Notes: generated by a model not told the origin, from the sequence alone. Numbered from the stretch's first letter, positions 33,405 through 42,780 are shown. The stretch is DNA of 64,000 nt from Pseudomonas sp. A-RE-19 (GCF_019956555.1 NZ_JAHBDQ010000055.1:1-64000), one strand, 5' to 3'. Program-made: numbers and translations.

Positions 33405-33489
33405 TGGTGCCCCGAGGGAGACTCGAACTCCCACTCCTTTCGAAAACGGATTTTGAATCCGCCGCGTCTACCAATTCCGCCATCAGGGC
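33405..33489 (-). tRNA. tRNA-Leu (anticodon CAA); attR at its 3' end
   Basis: An 85-base tRNA including an encoded CCA. The acceptor stem pairs GCCCTGA with TCGGGGC, the anticodon stem GCGGA/TCCGT holds loop TTCAAAA with anticodon CAA, there is a long variable arm as in Leu tRNAs, and the T loop GTTCGAGTC is present. Its 3' 21 bases (33405-33425) are the attR core. The intact tRNA is preserved by the insertion. It is divergent from queA. Confidence 0.93.
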
Positions 33490-33596
33490 TCAATGGCGGC
33501 GAAGTATAGAGATGAGATAACCGTCGGTCAATCAGGTACATGGAGAATTTTTGATATTTCCGCTAGACTTCCCGGCCCTGCTAGACGAACCCCATC

Positions 33597-34646
33597 ATGC
33601 GCGTTGCTGACTTTACTTTCGAACTCCCTGATTCGCTGATCGCTCGCCACCCTTTGGCCGAGCGTCGCAACAGTCGTCTGTTGACCCTTGATGGGGTCAG
33701 CGGCGCCCTGGCACACCGTCAATTCACTGATTTGCTCGAGCATTTGCGCCCGGGCGATTTGATGGTGTTCAACAATACCCGGGTGATTCCGGCGCGGCTG
33801 TTTGGTCAGAAGGCTTCCGGCGGCAAGCTGGAAATTCTGGTGGAGCGGGTGCTCGACAGTCATCGCGTGCTGGCCCATGTGCGGTCCAGCAAGTCGCCCA
33901 AGCCGGGTTCGAAGATTTTGATCGACGGCGGTGGCGAAGCCGAGATGCTGGCGCGTCACGATGCGTTGTTCGAGCTGGGGTTTGCCGAAGAGGTGTTGCC
34001 GCTGCTCGACCGCGTGGGGCACATGCCGCTGCCTCCTTATATAGATCGCCCTGATGAAGGCTCGGATCGCGAGCGTTATCAGACGGTGTACGCCGAGCGC
34101 CTGGGCGCGGTGGCGGCACCGACGGCGGGGCTGCATTTCGATCAGCCGCTGATGGAGGCGATTGCCGCCAAGGGTATTGAGACTGCGTTCGTGACCTTGC
34201 ACGTCGGCGCGGGCACGTTCCAGCCGGTGCGGGTCGAGAAGATCGAAGATCACCACATGCACAGTGAATGGCTGGAAGTTGGCCAGGACGTGGTGGATGC
34301 GGTCGCGGCTTGCCGCGCTCGCGGTGGTCGCGTGGTGGCGGTGGGGACCACCAGCGTGCGTTCACTGGAAAGCGCCGCGCGCGATGGCGTGCTCAAGTCG
34401 TTCAGTGGCGACACCGACATCTTTATCTACCCGGGCCGGCCGTTTCATGTGGTCGATGCCCTGGTCACCAACTTTCATTTGCCCGAGTCCACGCTGTTGA
34501 TGCTGGTTTCGGCGTTCGCCGGTTATCCCGAGACCATGGCCGCCTATAAAGCCGCCGTCGACAACGAATACCGCTTTTTCAGCTACGGTGATGCGATGTT
34601 TATCACCCGTAATCCCGCACCACGTGGCCCAGAGGAAACAGAATGA
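33597..34646 (+). CDS. queA: S-adenosylmethionine:tRNA ribosyltransferase-isomerase
   Basis: The 349-residue enzyme transfers the ribosyl part of SAM to preQ1 in tRNA to make epoxyqueuosine. It shows the QueA signatures FELPDSLIARHP, DLMVFNNTRVIPAR, PTAGLHFD and THVGAGTFQPVR-like TLHVGAGTFQPV. Usual length. Its stop overlaps the tgt start, which precedes it in the queuosine pathway. Confidence 0.97.
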   Translation: MRVADFTFELPDSLIARHPLAERRNSRLLTLDGVSGALAHRQFTDLLEHLRPGDLMVFNNTRVIPARLFGQKASGGKLEILVERVLDSHRVLAHVRSSKSPKPGSKILIDGGGEAEMLARHDALFELGFAEEVLPLLDRVGHMPLPPYIDRPDEGSDRERYQTVYAERLGAVAAPTAGLHFDQPLMEAIAAKGIETAFVTLHVGAGTFQPVRVEKIEDHHMHSEWLEVGQDVVDAVAACRARGGRVVAVGTTSVRSLESAARDGVLKSFSGDTDIFIYPGRPFHVVDALVTNFHLPESTLLMLVSAFAGYPETMAAYKAAVDNEYRFFSYGDAMFITRNPAPRGPEETE

Positions 34647-35776
34647 GTCGCACCAGTCGCATGTCTTTTGAGCTCCTTGCCACAGACGGCAAGGCTCGCC
34701 GCGGTCGTTTGACCTTCCCGCGCGGTACCGTCGAGACCCCGGCGTTCATGCCGGTGGGCACGTACGGCACGGTCAAGGGCATGCTGCCGCGGGATATCGT
34801 CGCCACGGGCGCGGAAATCATTCTGGGCAACACCTTCCACTTGTGGCTGCGTCCTGGCACTGAAGTGATCAAGAAGCACGGCGACCTGCACGATTTCATG
34901 CAGTGGAAAGGCCCGATTCTGACCGACTCCGGCGGTTTTCAGGTGTTCAGCCTGGGCGCGATGCGCAAGATCAAGGAGGAGGGCGTGACCTTCGCCTCTC
35001 CGGTCGACGGAGCCAAAGTGTTCATGGGCCCGGAAGAGTCGATGCAGGTCCAGCGTGACCTGGGCTCCGACATCGTGATGATCTTCGACGAATGCACCCC
35101 GTACCCGGCCGATGAAGACGTCGCTCGCGTCTCGATGGAGCTGTCGTTACGTTGGGCCAAACGTTCGAAAGAAGCCCATGGCGACAACACGGCGGCGCTG
35201 TTCGGCATCGTTCAGGGCGGCATGCACCAGGACCTGCGCATGCGCTCCCTGGAAGGCCTCGACAAGATCGGCTTCGACGGCCTGGCCATCGGCGGTCTGT
35301 CGGTGGGCGAGCCCAAGCACGAGATGATCAAGGTGCTCGATTACCTGCCGGGCCAGATGCCGGCTGACAAACCTCGTTACCTTATGGGCGTTGGCAAACC
35401 GGAAGATCTGGTTGAGGGTGTGCGCCGCGGTGTGGACATGTTCGATTGCGTGATGCCAACCCGTAATGCCCGCAATGGGCATCTGTTCATTGATACAGGC
35501 GTGCTGAAGATCCGTAACGCGTTCCATCGCCATGATGATTCGCCGCTGGATCCGACCTGCGATTGCTATACCTGCCAGAACTTCTCCCGTGCTTATCTGC
35601 ACCATCTGGACAAGTGCGGCGAAATGCTGGGTAGCATGTTGAATACCATCCACAATTTGCGCCATTACCAGGTGCTTATGGCTGGTTTGCGCGAGGCTAT
35701 TCAACAGGGTACATTGGCCGCCTTTGTCGATGCCTTCTACGCCAAACGCGGGTTACCTGTTCCGCCTTTGGACTGA
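34643..35776 (+). CDS. tgt: tRNA-guanine(34) transglycosylase
   Basis: The 377-residue enzyme swaps G34 for preQ1 in GUN-anticodon tRNAs. Visible are the nucleophile region DSGGFQVFSLG, the second catalytic Asp region FDCVMPTRNARNGHLF and the zinc site CDCYTC...H. The ATG at 34643 overlaps queA and has a GAGGAAA site; a start at 34661 (MSFELL) would give the more common N-terminus. Confidence 0.97.
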   Translation: MSRTSRMSFELLATDGKARRGRLTFPRGTVETPAFMPVGTYGTVKGMLPRDIVATGAEIILGNTFHLWLRPGTEVIKKHGDLHDFMQWKGPILTDSGGFQVFSLGAMRKIKEEGVTFASPVDGAKVFMGPEESMQVQRDLGSDIVMIFDECTPYPADEDVARVSMELSLRWAKRSKEAHGDNTAALFGIVQGGMHQDLRMRSLEGLDKIGFDGLAIGGLSVGEPKHEMIKVLDYLPGQMPADKPRYLMGVGKPEDLVEGVRRGVDMFDCVMPTRNARNGHLFIDTGVLKIRNAFHRHDDSPLDPTCDCYTCQNFSRAYLHHLDKCGEMLGSMLNTIHNLRHYQVLMAGLREAIQQGTLAAFVDAFYAKRGLPVPPLD

Positions 35777-35819
35777 GTTTTCTGACCCCAAGATTCAACA
35801 TTTGCAACTGGAGTGCTAA

Positions 35820-36155
35820 ATGAGCTTTTTTATCTCTAATGCCATGGCTGACGCTGCTGCACCTGCGGCAGGCCCGATGGGCGGCGGCTTTGAGTGGATT
35901 TTCCTGGTCGGTTTCCTGGTCATCTTCTACCTGATGATCTGGCGTCCACAGGCCAAGCGCGCCAAAGAGCAGAAGAACCTGCTGGGCAGCCTGCAAAAAG
36001 GTGACGAAGTGGTGACCACCGGTGGTATCGCCGGCAAGATCACCAAAGTGTCCGACGACTTCGTTGTTCTGGAAGTCTCCGATACCGTCGAAATGAAATT
36101 CCAGAAAGGCGCCATCGCCGCCACGCTGCCAAAAGGCACGCTCAAAGCGATCTAA
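35820..36155 (+). CDS. yajC: Preprotein translocase subunit YajC
   Basis: The 111-residue membrane protein has one transmembrane helix (about residues 22-42, GFEWIFLVGFLVIFYLMIW) followed by RPQAKRAKE and the conserved LQKGDEVVTTGGIAGKI segment. It joins SecDF, encoded next, in the accessory complex of SecYEG. Confidence 0.95.
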   Translation: MSFFISNAMADAAAPAAGPMGGGFEWIFLVGFLVIFYLMIWRPQAKRAKEQKNLLGSLQKGDEVVTTGGIAGKITKVSDDFVVLEVSDTVEMKFQKGAIAATLPKGTLKAI

Positions 36156-36218
36156 GTTTCAACTTCTACTCAATCGACGGGGCGCGCAAGGCGCCCCGCG
36201 TCATAAGCGGGCGGCGTG

Positions 36219-38087
36219 ATGCTGAACAAATACCCTCTGTGGAAATACATTCTGATCCTGGCGGTGCTGGCGGTCGGTCTGATTTATTCCGCTCCCAATC
36301 TATATCCTGATGACCCGGCTATTCAGGTCAGCGGTGCAAGTACCGCACTGTTGGTCAATCAGGCTGATCTGGACCGTGTGAGCACTGCGCTCAAGGAATC
36401 CGGGATCAACGTCAAGGCTGCCACTTTGGCCGCCAACGGCAAGGGCGGTCTGATTCGTCTGACCAAGGCTGAAGATCAGCTGCCAGCCAAAGACGTCGTG
36501 CGCAAGGCATTGGGTGATGACTATGTCGTTGCACTGAACCTGGCACAAACCACGCCGCAATGGCTGCGCAGCCTGGGCGCGCACCCGATGAAGCTGGGTC
36601 TGGACTTGTCCGGTGGTGTGCACTTCCTGCTGGAAGTGGACATGGACAAAGCCCTCGACGCTCGCTTGAAAGTGTACGAAGGCGATGTGAAGAGCCTGTT
36701 GCGTAAAGAGAAACTGCGCTATCGCAGCCTGCCACAACTGGGCGGTGCCATTCAGCTGGGCTTCACTGATGAAGCAGCCCGCGAACAGGCGCGAGTGCTG
36801 ATCCGCAAGAGCTTCAACGATTTCGACATTGTTCCGGCCGACCTCAATGGCCAACCGGTACTGCGTCTGGCGATGACCCCGGCCAAGCTGGCGGAAATCC
36901 GCGAATACTCCATCAAGCAGAACTTGACCACGGTCCGTAACCGCGTCAACGAGCTGGGTGTTGCCGAACCTATCGTTCAGCGCCAGGGCGCCAACCGCAT
37001 CGTGGTTGAGCTGCCGGGCGTGCAAGACACTGCAGAAGCCAAGCGTATCCTCGGCAAGACGGCCAACCTTGAGTTCCGTCTGGCCGCTGAGCCTGGCGCT
37101 TCGAAAGCGACCTCTGAAACGTTCGAATTCCGTGAAGGCAAGCGCCCGCCGGCGCAGATCGAGCGTGGCCTGATCATCACCGGTGACCAGGTGACAGACG
37201 CCAAGGCTGGCTTCGGCGAGCACGGCACGCCAGAAGTGAACATCCGTCTGGATGGCCACGGTGGTGAGCTGATGAGTCGTGCGACTCGCAGCAACGTCGG
37301 TCGCAGCATGGCGGTGATCTTCATCGAACAGCGTCCGGTCACCACTTACGTCAAACAAGTGGTTAACGGCGTCGAGAAAGACGTGCCGGTCCAGACGTTC
37401 AAGGAAGAGAAGAAAATCATCAGCCTGGCGACCATTCAGTCGCCGCTGGGTGCCCAGTTCCGCATCACTGGCCTGAACGGCCAGGGCGAGTCGTCCGAAC
37501 TGGCGCTGCTGCTGCGTGCCGGTGGTCTGGCGGCACCGATGTACTTCGCTGAAGAGCGCACCATCGGCCCAAGCCTGGGTGCCGACAACATCACCAAAGG
37601 TATCGATGCATCGCTGTGGGGCATGCTGTTTGTCTCGCTGTTCATCATGGTCATCTACCGCTTCTTCGGCCTCATCGCCACCGTCGCGCTGACGGTGAAC
37701 ATGGTGATGCTGCTGGCCTTGATGTCGCTGCTGGGTGCAACGCTGACCCTGCCGGGTATCGCCGGTATCGTGTTGACCATGGGCATGGCGGTCGACGCCA
37801 ACGTTCTGATCTTCTCGCGGATACGTGAAGAGATCGCGGCCGGCATGACCGTGCAGCGGGCAATCAACGAAGGCTTCGGCCGGGCATTCACCGCGATTCT
37901 CGACGCCAACCTGACAACCTTGTTGGTCGGCGGGATTCTCTTTGCGATGGGCACCGGCCCGGTCAAGGGCTTCGCAGTGACCATGTCCCTCGGGATCTTT
38001 ACCTCGATGTTCACGGCCATCATGGTGACCCGCGCGATGGTCAACCTGATCTTCGGCGGTCGTGACTTCAAGAAGTTGTGGATTTAA
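36219..38087 (+). CDS. secD: Protein translocase subunit SecD
   Basis: A 622-residue RND-type membrane protein: N-terminal helix (residues about 5-25), large periplasmic P1 region with the D1 motif LGLDLSGGVHFLLEVD, and a C-terminal five-helix block with VLTMGMAVDANVLIFSRIREE. It uses the proton gradient to pull exported proteins through. The ATG at 36219 is preferred to a GTG one codon earlier. A GGGGCGC/GCGCCCC hairpin lies in the short gap before it. secF follows after nine bases. Confidence 0.96.
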   Translation: MLNKYPLWKYILILAVLAVGLIYSAPNLYPDDPAIQVSGASTALLVNQADLDRVSTALKESGINVKAATLAANGKGGLIRLTKAEDQLPAKDVVRKALGDDYVVALNLAQTTPQWLRSLGAHPMKLGLDLSGGVHFLLEVDMDKALDARLKVYEGDVKSLLRKEKLRYRSLPQLGGAIQLGFTDEAAREQARVLIRKSFNDFDIVPADLNGQPVLRLAMTPAKLAEIREYSIKQNLTTVRNRVNELGVAEPIVQRQGANRIVVELPGVQDTAEAKRILGKTANLEFRLAAEPGASKATSETFEFREGKRPPAQIERGLIITGDQVTDAKAGFGEHGTPEVNIRLDGHGGELMSRATRSNVGRSMAVIFIEQRPVTTYVKQVVNGVEKDVPVQTFKEEKKIISLATIQSPLGAQFRITGLNGQGESSELALLLRAGGLAAPMYFAEERTIGPSLGADNITKGIDASLWGMLFVSLFIMVIYRFFGLIATVALTVNMVMLLALMSLLGATLTLPGIAGIVLTMGMAVDANVLIFSRIREEIAAGMTVQRAINEGFGRAFTAILDANLTTLLVGGILFAMGTGPVKGFAVTMSLGIFTSMFTAIMVTRAMVNLIFGGRDFKKLWI

Positions 38088-38096
38088 GGGGCTGCC

Positions 38097-39011
38097 ATGT
38101 TACGTACAATCAACTTCATGGGCGTTCGCAACTTTGCGTTCGGCGTCACATTGTTCCTTACGGCGCTGGCCATTTTCAGCGTCTTCCACAAGGGCATGAA
38201 CTGGGGCCTGGACTTCACCGGCGGTACGCTCATTGAGCTGACCTACGAGCGTCCGGCCGACGTCACCAAGGTGCGTGAGCAACTGGTGACAGCGGGTTAT
38301 CACGAAGCCATCGTGCAAAGCTTCGGTGCAACTACCGACTTGCTGGTCCGTATGCCGGGTGAAGACCCGCAGCTGGGTCATCAAGTGGCAGAAGCGCTGC
38401 TGAAAGTCGGCGGCGACAACCCGGCCCAGGTCAAGCGCGTCGAGTTCGTCGGCCCGCAGGTGGGTGAAGAGCTGCGCGACCAGGGCGGCCTCGGCATGCT
38501 GATGGCGCTGGGCGGCATTCTGATCTACCTGGCTTTCCGCTTTCAGTGGAAGTTTGCGGTCGGTGCGATCGTGTCCTTGATCCACGACGTGATCGTGACC
38601 GTCGGTATCCTGTCGTTCTTCCAGATCACCTTCGACCTGACGGTATTGGCGGCGGTGCTGGCGATCATCGGTTACTCGCTCAACGACACCATCGTGGTGT
38701 TCGACCGGGTTCGTGAGAACTTCCGTGTCCTGCGCAAGGCCAGCCTGATCGAGAACATCAACATCTCGACCACGCAAACCCTGCTGCGGACCATGGCGAC
38801 GTCGATCTCCACCTTGCTGGCGATCGCGGCCCTGTTGTTCTTCGGTGGCGATAACCTGTTCGGCTTCTCCATTGCCCTGTTCATCGGGGTTCTGGCGGGT
38901 ACCTACTCGTCGATTTACATCGCGAACGTGGTGCTGATCTGGCTGAGCCTGAGCACCGAGGATCTGATTCCTCCAGCGGCGACCGAGACGGAAGTCGACG
39001 ACCGTCCATAA
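38097..39011 (+). CDS. secF: Protein translocase subunit SecF
   Basis: The 304-residue partner of SecD has six transmembrane helices, the periplasmic motif LDFTGGTLIEL and the conserved IIGYSLNDTIVVFDRVREN segment in the membrane block. It ends the yajC-secD-secF operon; a strong terminator follows. Confidence 0.96.
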   Translation: MLRTINFMGVRNFAFGVTLFLTALAIFSVFHKGMNWGLDFTGGTLIELTYERPADVTKVREQLVTAGYHEAIVQSFGATTDLLVRMPGEDPQLGHQVAEALLKVGGDNPAQVKRVEFVGPQVGEELRDQGGLGMLMALGGILIYLAFRFQWKFAVGAIVSLIHDVIVTVGILSFFQITFDLTVLAAVLAIIGYSLNDTIVVFDRVRENFRVLRKASLIENINISTTQTLLRTMATSISTLLAIAALLFFGGDNLFGFSIALFIGVLAGTYSSIYIANVVLIWLSLSTEDLIPPAATETEVDDRP

Positions 39012-39040
39012 CGGTTATCGTTTTCCAGTTGTTGGCCCAA

Positions 39041-39071
39041 AAAGGCGCGAGTTGAACTCGCGCCTTTTTTT
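39041..39071 (+). terminator. Terminator after secF
   Basis: The hairpin GGCGCGAGTTGAACTCGCGCC (39044-39064, given here as stem GGCGCGAGT/ACTCGCGCC) is followed by seven T. Confidence 0.9.
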
Positions 39072-39130
39072 GTGCTCCAAGGCTGGGAGAAGCGCGGGCA
39101 GGTCCCGCATGTGATGGTCAGGAGGTTCAT

Positions 39131-39682
39131 GTGAACAAGTCGATGCTGGTTGGCGCAGTATTGGGTGCTGTTGGTGTGACGGCCGGGGGTGCTGTTGCCA
39201 CCTACAGCCTGGTTAAAAAAAACGGCCCTGAGTATGCGCAAGTTCTAGCCGTTGAACCGGTCAAGACACAAATCAAGACGCCACGTGAAGTATGCAAGGA
39301 CGTTGCAGTAACCCGGCAAGCGCCGGTGAAAGATCAACATCAGATCGCCGGTACGGTGGTCGGTGCGCTGGCTGGTGGTCTGTTGGGTAATCAGATCGGC
39401 GGCGGTACAGGTAAAAAGATCGCTACAGTGGCCGGTGCGGTCGGTGGCGGTTATGCGGGCAACAAGGTGCAGGAGGGCATGCAGGAGCGTGACACCTACA
39501 CCACGACTCAAACTCGCTGCAATACGGTGAATGACATCAGTGACAAGGTCGTTGGTTACGATGTTCGGTATTCGCGGGATGGCAAGGAAGGCAAGGTGCG
39601 GATGGATCGCGATCCGGGTAACCAGATTCCGGTCGACAAGGAAGGCAAGCTGATCCTGGGGCAGAGCCAGCCAGCTCAGTAA
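39131..39682 (+). CDS. Glycine-zipper 2TM domain protein
   Basis: A 183-residue envelope protein with an N-terminal hydrophobic segment (about residues 4-26) and a glycine-zipper block (IAGTVVGALAGGLLGNQIGG, then AGAVGGGYAGNKV, about residues 75-115). It resembles SlyB/PA-type outer-membrane-associated proteins but has no lipobox. The start is GTG after an AGGAGG site. It has its own terminator. Confidence 0.8.
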   Translation: MNKSMLVGAVLGAVGVTAGGAVATYSLVKKNGPEYAQVLAVEPVKTQIKTPREVCKDVAVTRQAPVKDQHQIAGTVVGALAGGLLGNQIGGGTGKKIATVAGAVGGGYAGNKVQEGMQERDTYTTTQTRCNTVNDISDKVVGYDVRYSRDGKEGKVRMDRDPGNQIPVDKEGKLILGQSQPAQ

Positions 39683-39700
39683 TCAGCTCTGGTTCAGATC

Positions 39701-39731
39701 AAAAAAAGCACTCGATTGGAGTGCTTTTTTT
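39701..39731 (+). terminator. Terminator after the glycine-zipper gene
   Basis: The hairpin AGCACTC/GAGTGCT is flanked by seven A and eight T. Confidence 0.9.
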
Positions 39732-39762
39732 GTGCCCGGGATTTATGTGCTGCCACCAATCT

Positions 39763-39853
39763 CTGTGGGAACGGGCTTGCTGCGATGATGGTGTCACCTG
39801 CGCCATCAATGGTGCTGATACTCCGCTATCGCGGGCAAGCCCGCTCCCACAGG
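39763..39853. repeat. REP palindrome pair
   Basis: Inverted arms TGTGGGAACGGGCTTGCTGC and GCGGGCAAGCCCGCTCCCAC lie about 40 bases apart, the common Pseudomonas REP doublet. Confidence 0.85.
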
Positions 39854-39890
39854 GTTATGTTGTGATTCGCAGAATGAAATTCCAGGCATA

Positions 39891-39921
39891 AAAAAAAGCA
39901 CCCCGAAGGGTGCTTTTTTTG
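39891..39921 (-). terminator. Terminator of suhB
   Basis: The hairpin AGCACCC/GGGTGCT is flanked by A and T runs, just after the suhB stop on the minus strand. Confidence 0.85.
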
Positions 39922-39932
39922 TCGCTGGAAGC

Positions 39933-40751
39933 TTAGCGCTTCAGCGAGGCCGGCAGGTGCGGCTGGATCGCCGTCAAAACTGCCTTGAAGCATTTGGTGT
40001 TACCAGCAACGACGTGGCCTTTCTCGAGGAAGTCGTGACCGCCGGTGAAATCGCTCACCAGGCCGCCTGCTTCCTGAATCAGCAGGGCGCCTGCTGCCAT
40101 GTCCCACTCGGACAGGCCCGACTCCCAGAAAGCATCGAAACGGCCAGCGGCGACATAGGCCAGGTCCAGGCTCGCAGCGCCGGCGCGACGGATGCCGGCA
40201 GTCTGGCCAACCAGGGCGCGGAACATGCCCAGGTAGTTGTCGAGGTTGTCCATTTGGTCGTCACGGAACGGGAAGCCGGTACCCAGCAGGGCGCCGTCCA
40301 GGCTGGTGCGGCCGCTGACGCGCAGGCGACGACCGTTCAGTTGAGCGCCGCGACCACGGCTGGCGGTGAATTCTTCCTGGCGAACCGGGTCCAGAACAAC
40401 CGCGTGTTCCAGGCGGCCACGGTATTTGCAGGCGATGCTGACAGCGAAGTGAGGAATGCCGCGCAGGAAGTTGGTGGTGCCATCCAGCGGATCGATGATC
40501 CACAGGTACTCTTCGCCTTCGATGCCGTTACCGGCGTGCATGCCGGTTTCTTCACCCAGGATCGAGTGATTAGGGTAAGCCTTGCGCAGCGCATCGATGA
40601 TTTTCTGTTCGGCGGCACGATCCACCTCGGATACGTAATCCTTGGCGTCTTTTTCGTCGACCTTGATGGTATCCAGGCGCTCGATGGAGCGGAAAATCAA
40701 TTCACTGGCGCTGCGGGCGGCGCGCAGCGCGATATTCAGCATGGGCTGCAT
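39933..40751 (-). CDS. suhB: Inositol-1-monophosphatase SuhB
   Basis: The 272-residue enzyme has the FIG superfamily metal sites: GEETG, WIIDPLDGTTNFLRG and WDMAAGALLIQEAGG. It hydrolyses inositol phosphates; in enterics SuhB also takes part in rRNA antitermination. It is transcribed divergently from trmJ, as in other Pseudomonas. Confidence 0.95.
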   Translation of the reverse strand: MQPMLNIALRAARSASELIFRSIERLDTIKVDEKDAKDYVSEVDRAAEQKIIDALRKAYPNHSILGEETGMHAGNGIEGEEYLWIIDPLDGTTNFLRGIPHFAVSIACKYRGRLEHAVVLDPVRQEEFTASRGRGAQLNGRRLRVSGRTSLDGALLGTGFPFRDDQMDNLDNYLGMFRALVGQTAGIRRAGAASLDLAYVAAGRFDAFWESGLSEWDMAAGALLIQEAGGLVSDFTGGHDFLEKGHVVAGNTKCFKAVLTAIQPHLPASLKR

Positions 40752-41057
40752 GGATGTGTCACCTAAGGTTGTTAAAGAAAGCCGGGCATTCTATCAGAAA
40801 GTTTCTACAGGTGAAGGTCGGTGTTCGCTTTCATGGCTTAACGGTGTGTCCCGCCTCAGAAATACGTCCACTTTTTGACGAGTGGTTGATGTTGGCAAGC
40901 AAGGCGCCGCGCTGACTTATCGCTCGCTATGAGGAGAAGCGGCAACGCAGCATGCCGACATTGAACGCCGTCAACAGTGAGCAGTTATTTTTGAGGCGGG
41001 ACACCCTGAGGAACTGTAAGATTCGGCTCCCCCTTATTGTGTTCGAGAGCGCCTCCC
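40752..41057. other. suhB-trmJ divergent promoter region
   Basis: About 300 bases between divergent genes. No gene, repeat or clear operator is seen; the promoters of both genes should lie here. Confidence 0.5.
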
Positions 41058-41828
41058 TTGCTGCAAAACATTCGTGTCGTCCTGGTCAATACCAGCCACC
41101 CCGGCAATATCGGCGGTGCTGCGCGTGCCATGAAGAACATGGGCCTGTCGCGGCTGGTGCTGGTCGAGCCACGGTTGTTCCCGCACCACGAGGCCGATGC
41201 GCGGGCGTCTGGCGCCGGGGACATCCTTGAAAACGCTCAAGTCGTCGCCACTTTGGAGGATGCCTTGGTCGGCTGCAATCTGGTGCTTGGCACCAGCGCT
41301 CGCGATCGTCGCATTCCCTGGCCACTGCTCGATCCCCGCGAATGCGGTGTGAAGGTGGTCGAGGAAGCAGGGCAGGGCGCAGAGATCGCTCTGGTGTTCG
41401 GTCGTGAAGATTCCGGCCTGACCAATGAAGAGCTGCAGCGATGTCATTATCACGTGCACATTCCATCAGACCCCGAATTCAGTTCGCTGAACCTCGGGGC
41501 GGCGGTGCAGGTGTTGAGCTATGAAGTGCGCATGTCCTGGTTGGCGGCCCAAGGTCAGCCGACCAAGGTCGAGAAGGATGAAGTGGCGTCCACCAAAAGT
41601 GGTGAACTGGCGACCATGGATGAGCTGGAGCGGTTCTATGAGCATCTGGAACAAACCCTGGTGGCCATCGAATTTCTCGACCCGGAAAAACCACGGCACT
41701 TGATGGCGCGCCTGCGCCGGTTATACGGACGCAGCTCGGTCAGCCGGGCGGAAATGAATATATTGCGTGGCATCCTCACGGAAACCCAGAAAGCGGCCCG
41801 TGGCGAGCTTCTAAAGCGGAAGGATTAA
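41058..41828 (+). CDS. trmJ: tRNA (cytidine/uridine-2'-O-)-methyltransferase TrmJ
   Basis: A 256-residue SPOUT methyltransferase that methylates the ribose of position 32 in tRNAs. It has the N-terminal VVLVNTSHPGNIGGAARAMK motif, the knot region ALVFGREDSGLTNEEL and IPSDPEFSSLNLGAAVQVL. The TTG at 41058 gives the usual N-terminus and family length; a TTG at 41037 is less likely. Confidence 0.93.
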   Translation: MLQNIRVVLVNTSHPGNIGGAARAMKNMGLSRLVLVEPRLFPHHEADARASGAGDILENAQVVATLEDALVGCNLVLGTSARDRRIPWPLLDPRECGVKVVEEAGQGAEIALVFGREDSGLTNEELQRCHYHVHIPSDPEFSSLNLGAAVQVLSYEVRMSWLAAQGQPTKVEKDEVASTKSGELATMDELERFYEHLEQTLVAIEFLDPEKPRHLMARLRRLYGRSSVSRAEMNILRGILTETQKAARGELLKRKD

Positions 41829-41830
41829 AA

Positions 41831-42607
41831 ATGTTCGAGCGTTTGCGTGAAGATATCCAGAGTGTTTTCCATCGTGACCCGGCAGCGCGCAACGCCTTTG
41901 AAGTACTGACCTGCTACCCCGGCATGCACGCCATCTGGATCCATCGTCTGTCGTCCGCGTTGTGGGGCATGGGTTGGAAATGGCTGGCGCGTCTGGTATC
42001 GAACTTCGGTCGCTGGTTGACCGGGATCGAGATTCATCCGGGTGCCAAGGTCGGTCGTCGCTTCTTCATCGATCATGGCATGGGCATCGTTATCGGTGAG
42101 ACCGCCGAAATCGGCAACGACGTCACCCTGTATCAGGGCGTGACTCTTGGCGGCACCAGCTGGAACAAGGGCAAGCGTCACCCGACTCTTGAGGATGGCG
42201 TCGTGGTCGGGGCGGGCGCCAAGGTGCTCGGTCCGTTCACTGTCGGTGCCGGAGCCAAGGTGGGTTCCAATGCCGTGGTCACCAAGGCGGTTCCGCCCGG
42301 GGCGACAGTGGTAGGGATTCCGGGGCGAATCATCGTCAAGTCCGATGATGAGCAGGATGCCAAGCGCAAAGCCATGGCCGAGAAAATCGGCTTCGATGCC
42401 TATGGTGTCGGCGAAGACATGCCGGACCCGGTCGCTCGAGCCATTAACCAGTTGCTCGATCATCTGCAGGCTGTCGATGGTCGACTTGAAGGGATGTGCG
42501 GGGCGCTGAAGGACCTGGGTAGCAATTACTGTGCGAAAGATCTGCCTGAACTGCGCGAAGAAGACTTCGCCTGTGTGAAGGACAAGGATCAGAGCCAGGC
42601 CGGCTAG
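41831..42607 (+). CDS. cysE: Serine O-acetyltransferase
   Basis: The 258-residue enzyme makes O-acetylserine for cysteine synthesis. It has a helical N-terminus and left-handed beta-helix hexapeptide repeats with the active segment DHGMGIVIGETAEIGNDVTL and the GGTSWNKGKRHPTLEDGV loop. It lies just upstream of the isc operon, which uses cysteine as its sulfur source, though a REP doublet and a new promoter separate them. Confidence 0.95.
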   Translation: MFERLREDIQSVFHRDPAARNAFEVLTCYPGMHAIWIHRLSSALWGMGWKWLARLVSNFGRWLTGIEIHPGAKVGRRFFIDHGMGIVIGETAEIGNDVTLYQGVTLGGTSWNKGKRHPTLEDGVVVGAGAKVLGPFTVGAGAKVGSNAVVTKAVPPGATVVGIPGRIIVKSDDEQDAKRKAMAEKIGFDAYGVGEDMPDPVARAINQLLDHLQAVDGRLEGMCGALKDLGSNYCAKDLPELREEDFACVKDKDQSQAG

Positions 42608-42620
42608 ACCGAGTCAACCT

Positions 42621-42687
42621 CATCGCGAGCAGGCTCGCTCCCACATTTGAAATGCGGTTTCCTGTGGGAGCGAGCCTGCTCGCGATG
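42621..42687. repeat. REP palindrome pair
   Basis: The arms CATCGCGAGCAGGCTCGCTC and GAGCGAGCCTGCTCGCGATG are exact inverted copies, between cysE and iscR. Confidence 0.9.
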
Positions 42688-42780
42688 AACGATAACGCGC
42701 AATTGCTGGCTGTACACGGCCAGCCTTTGCTATGATGCGCGCGCTCTTTTGCGGGTAAACCTGACTAAAGTACTAGGTCT

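Larger units (their letters stand above)
15746..33425. mobile_element. P4-like integrative satellite element
   Basis: A 17.7 kb element bounded by a 20-21 base repeat of the tRNA-Leu 3' end. It has a tyrosine integrase next to the tRNA, an AlpA-type regulator, a P4-like antisense immunity leader, an alpha-like primase-helicase, iteron clusters resembling ori and crr, and cargo at the distal end. No capsid, tail, terminase, psu-, sid- or delta-like gene was recognised. The base composition of 18.6-24.3 kb is clearly more AT-rich than the host genes. Whether it moves by phage particles, by conjugative helpers or only by excision is unknown. Confidence 0.85.
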
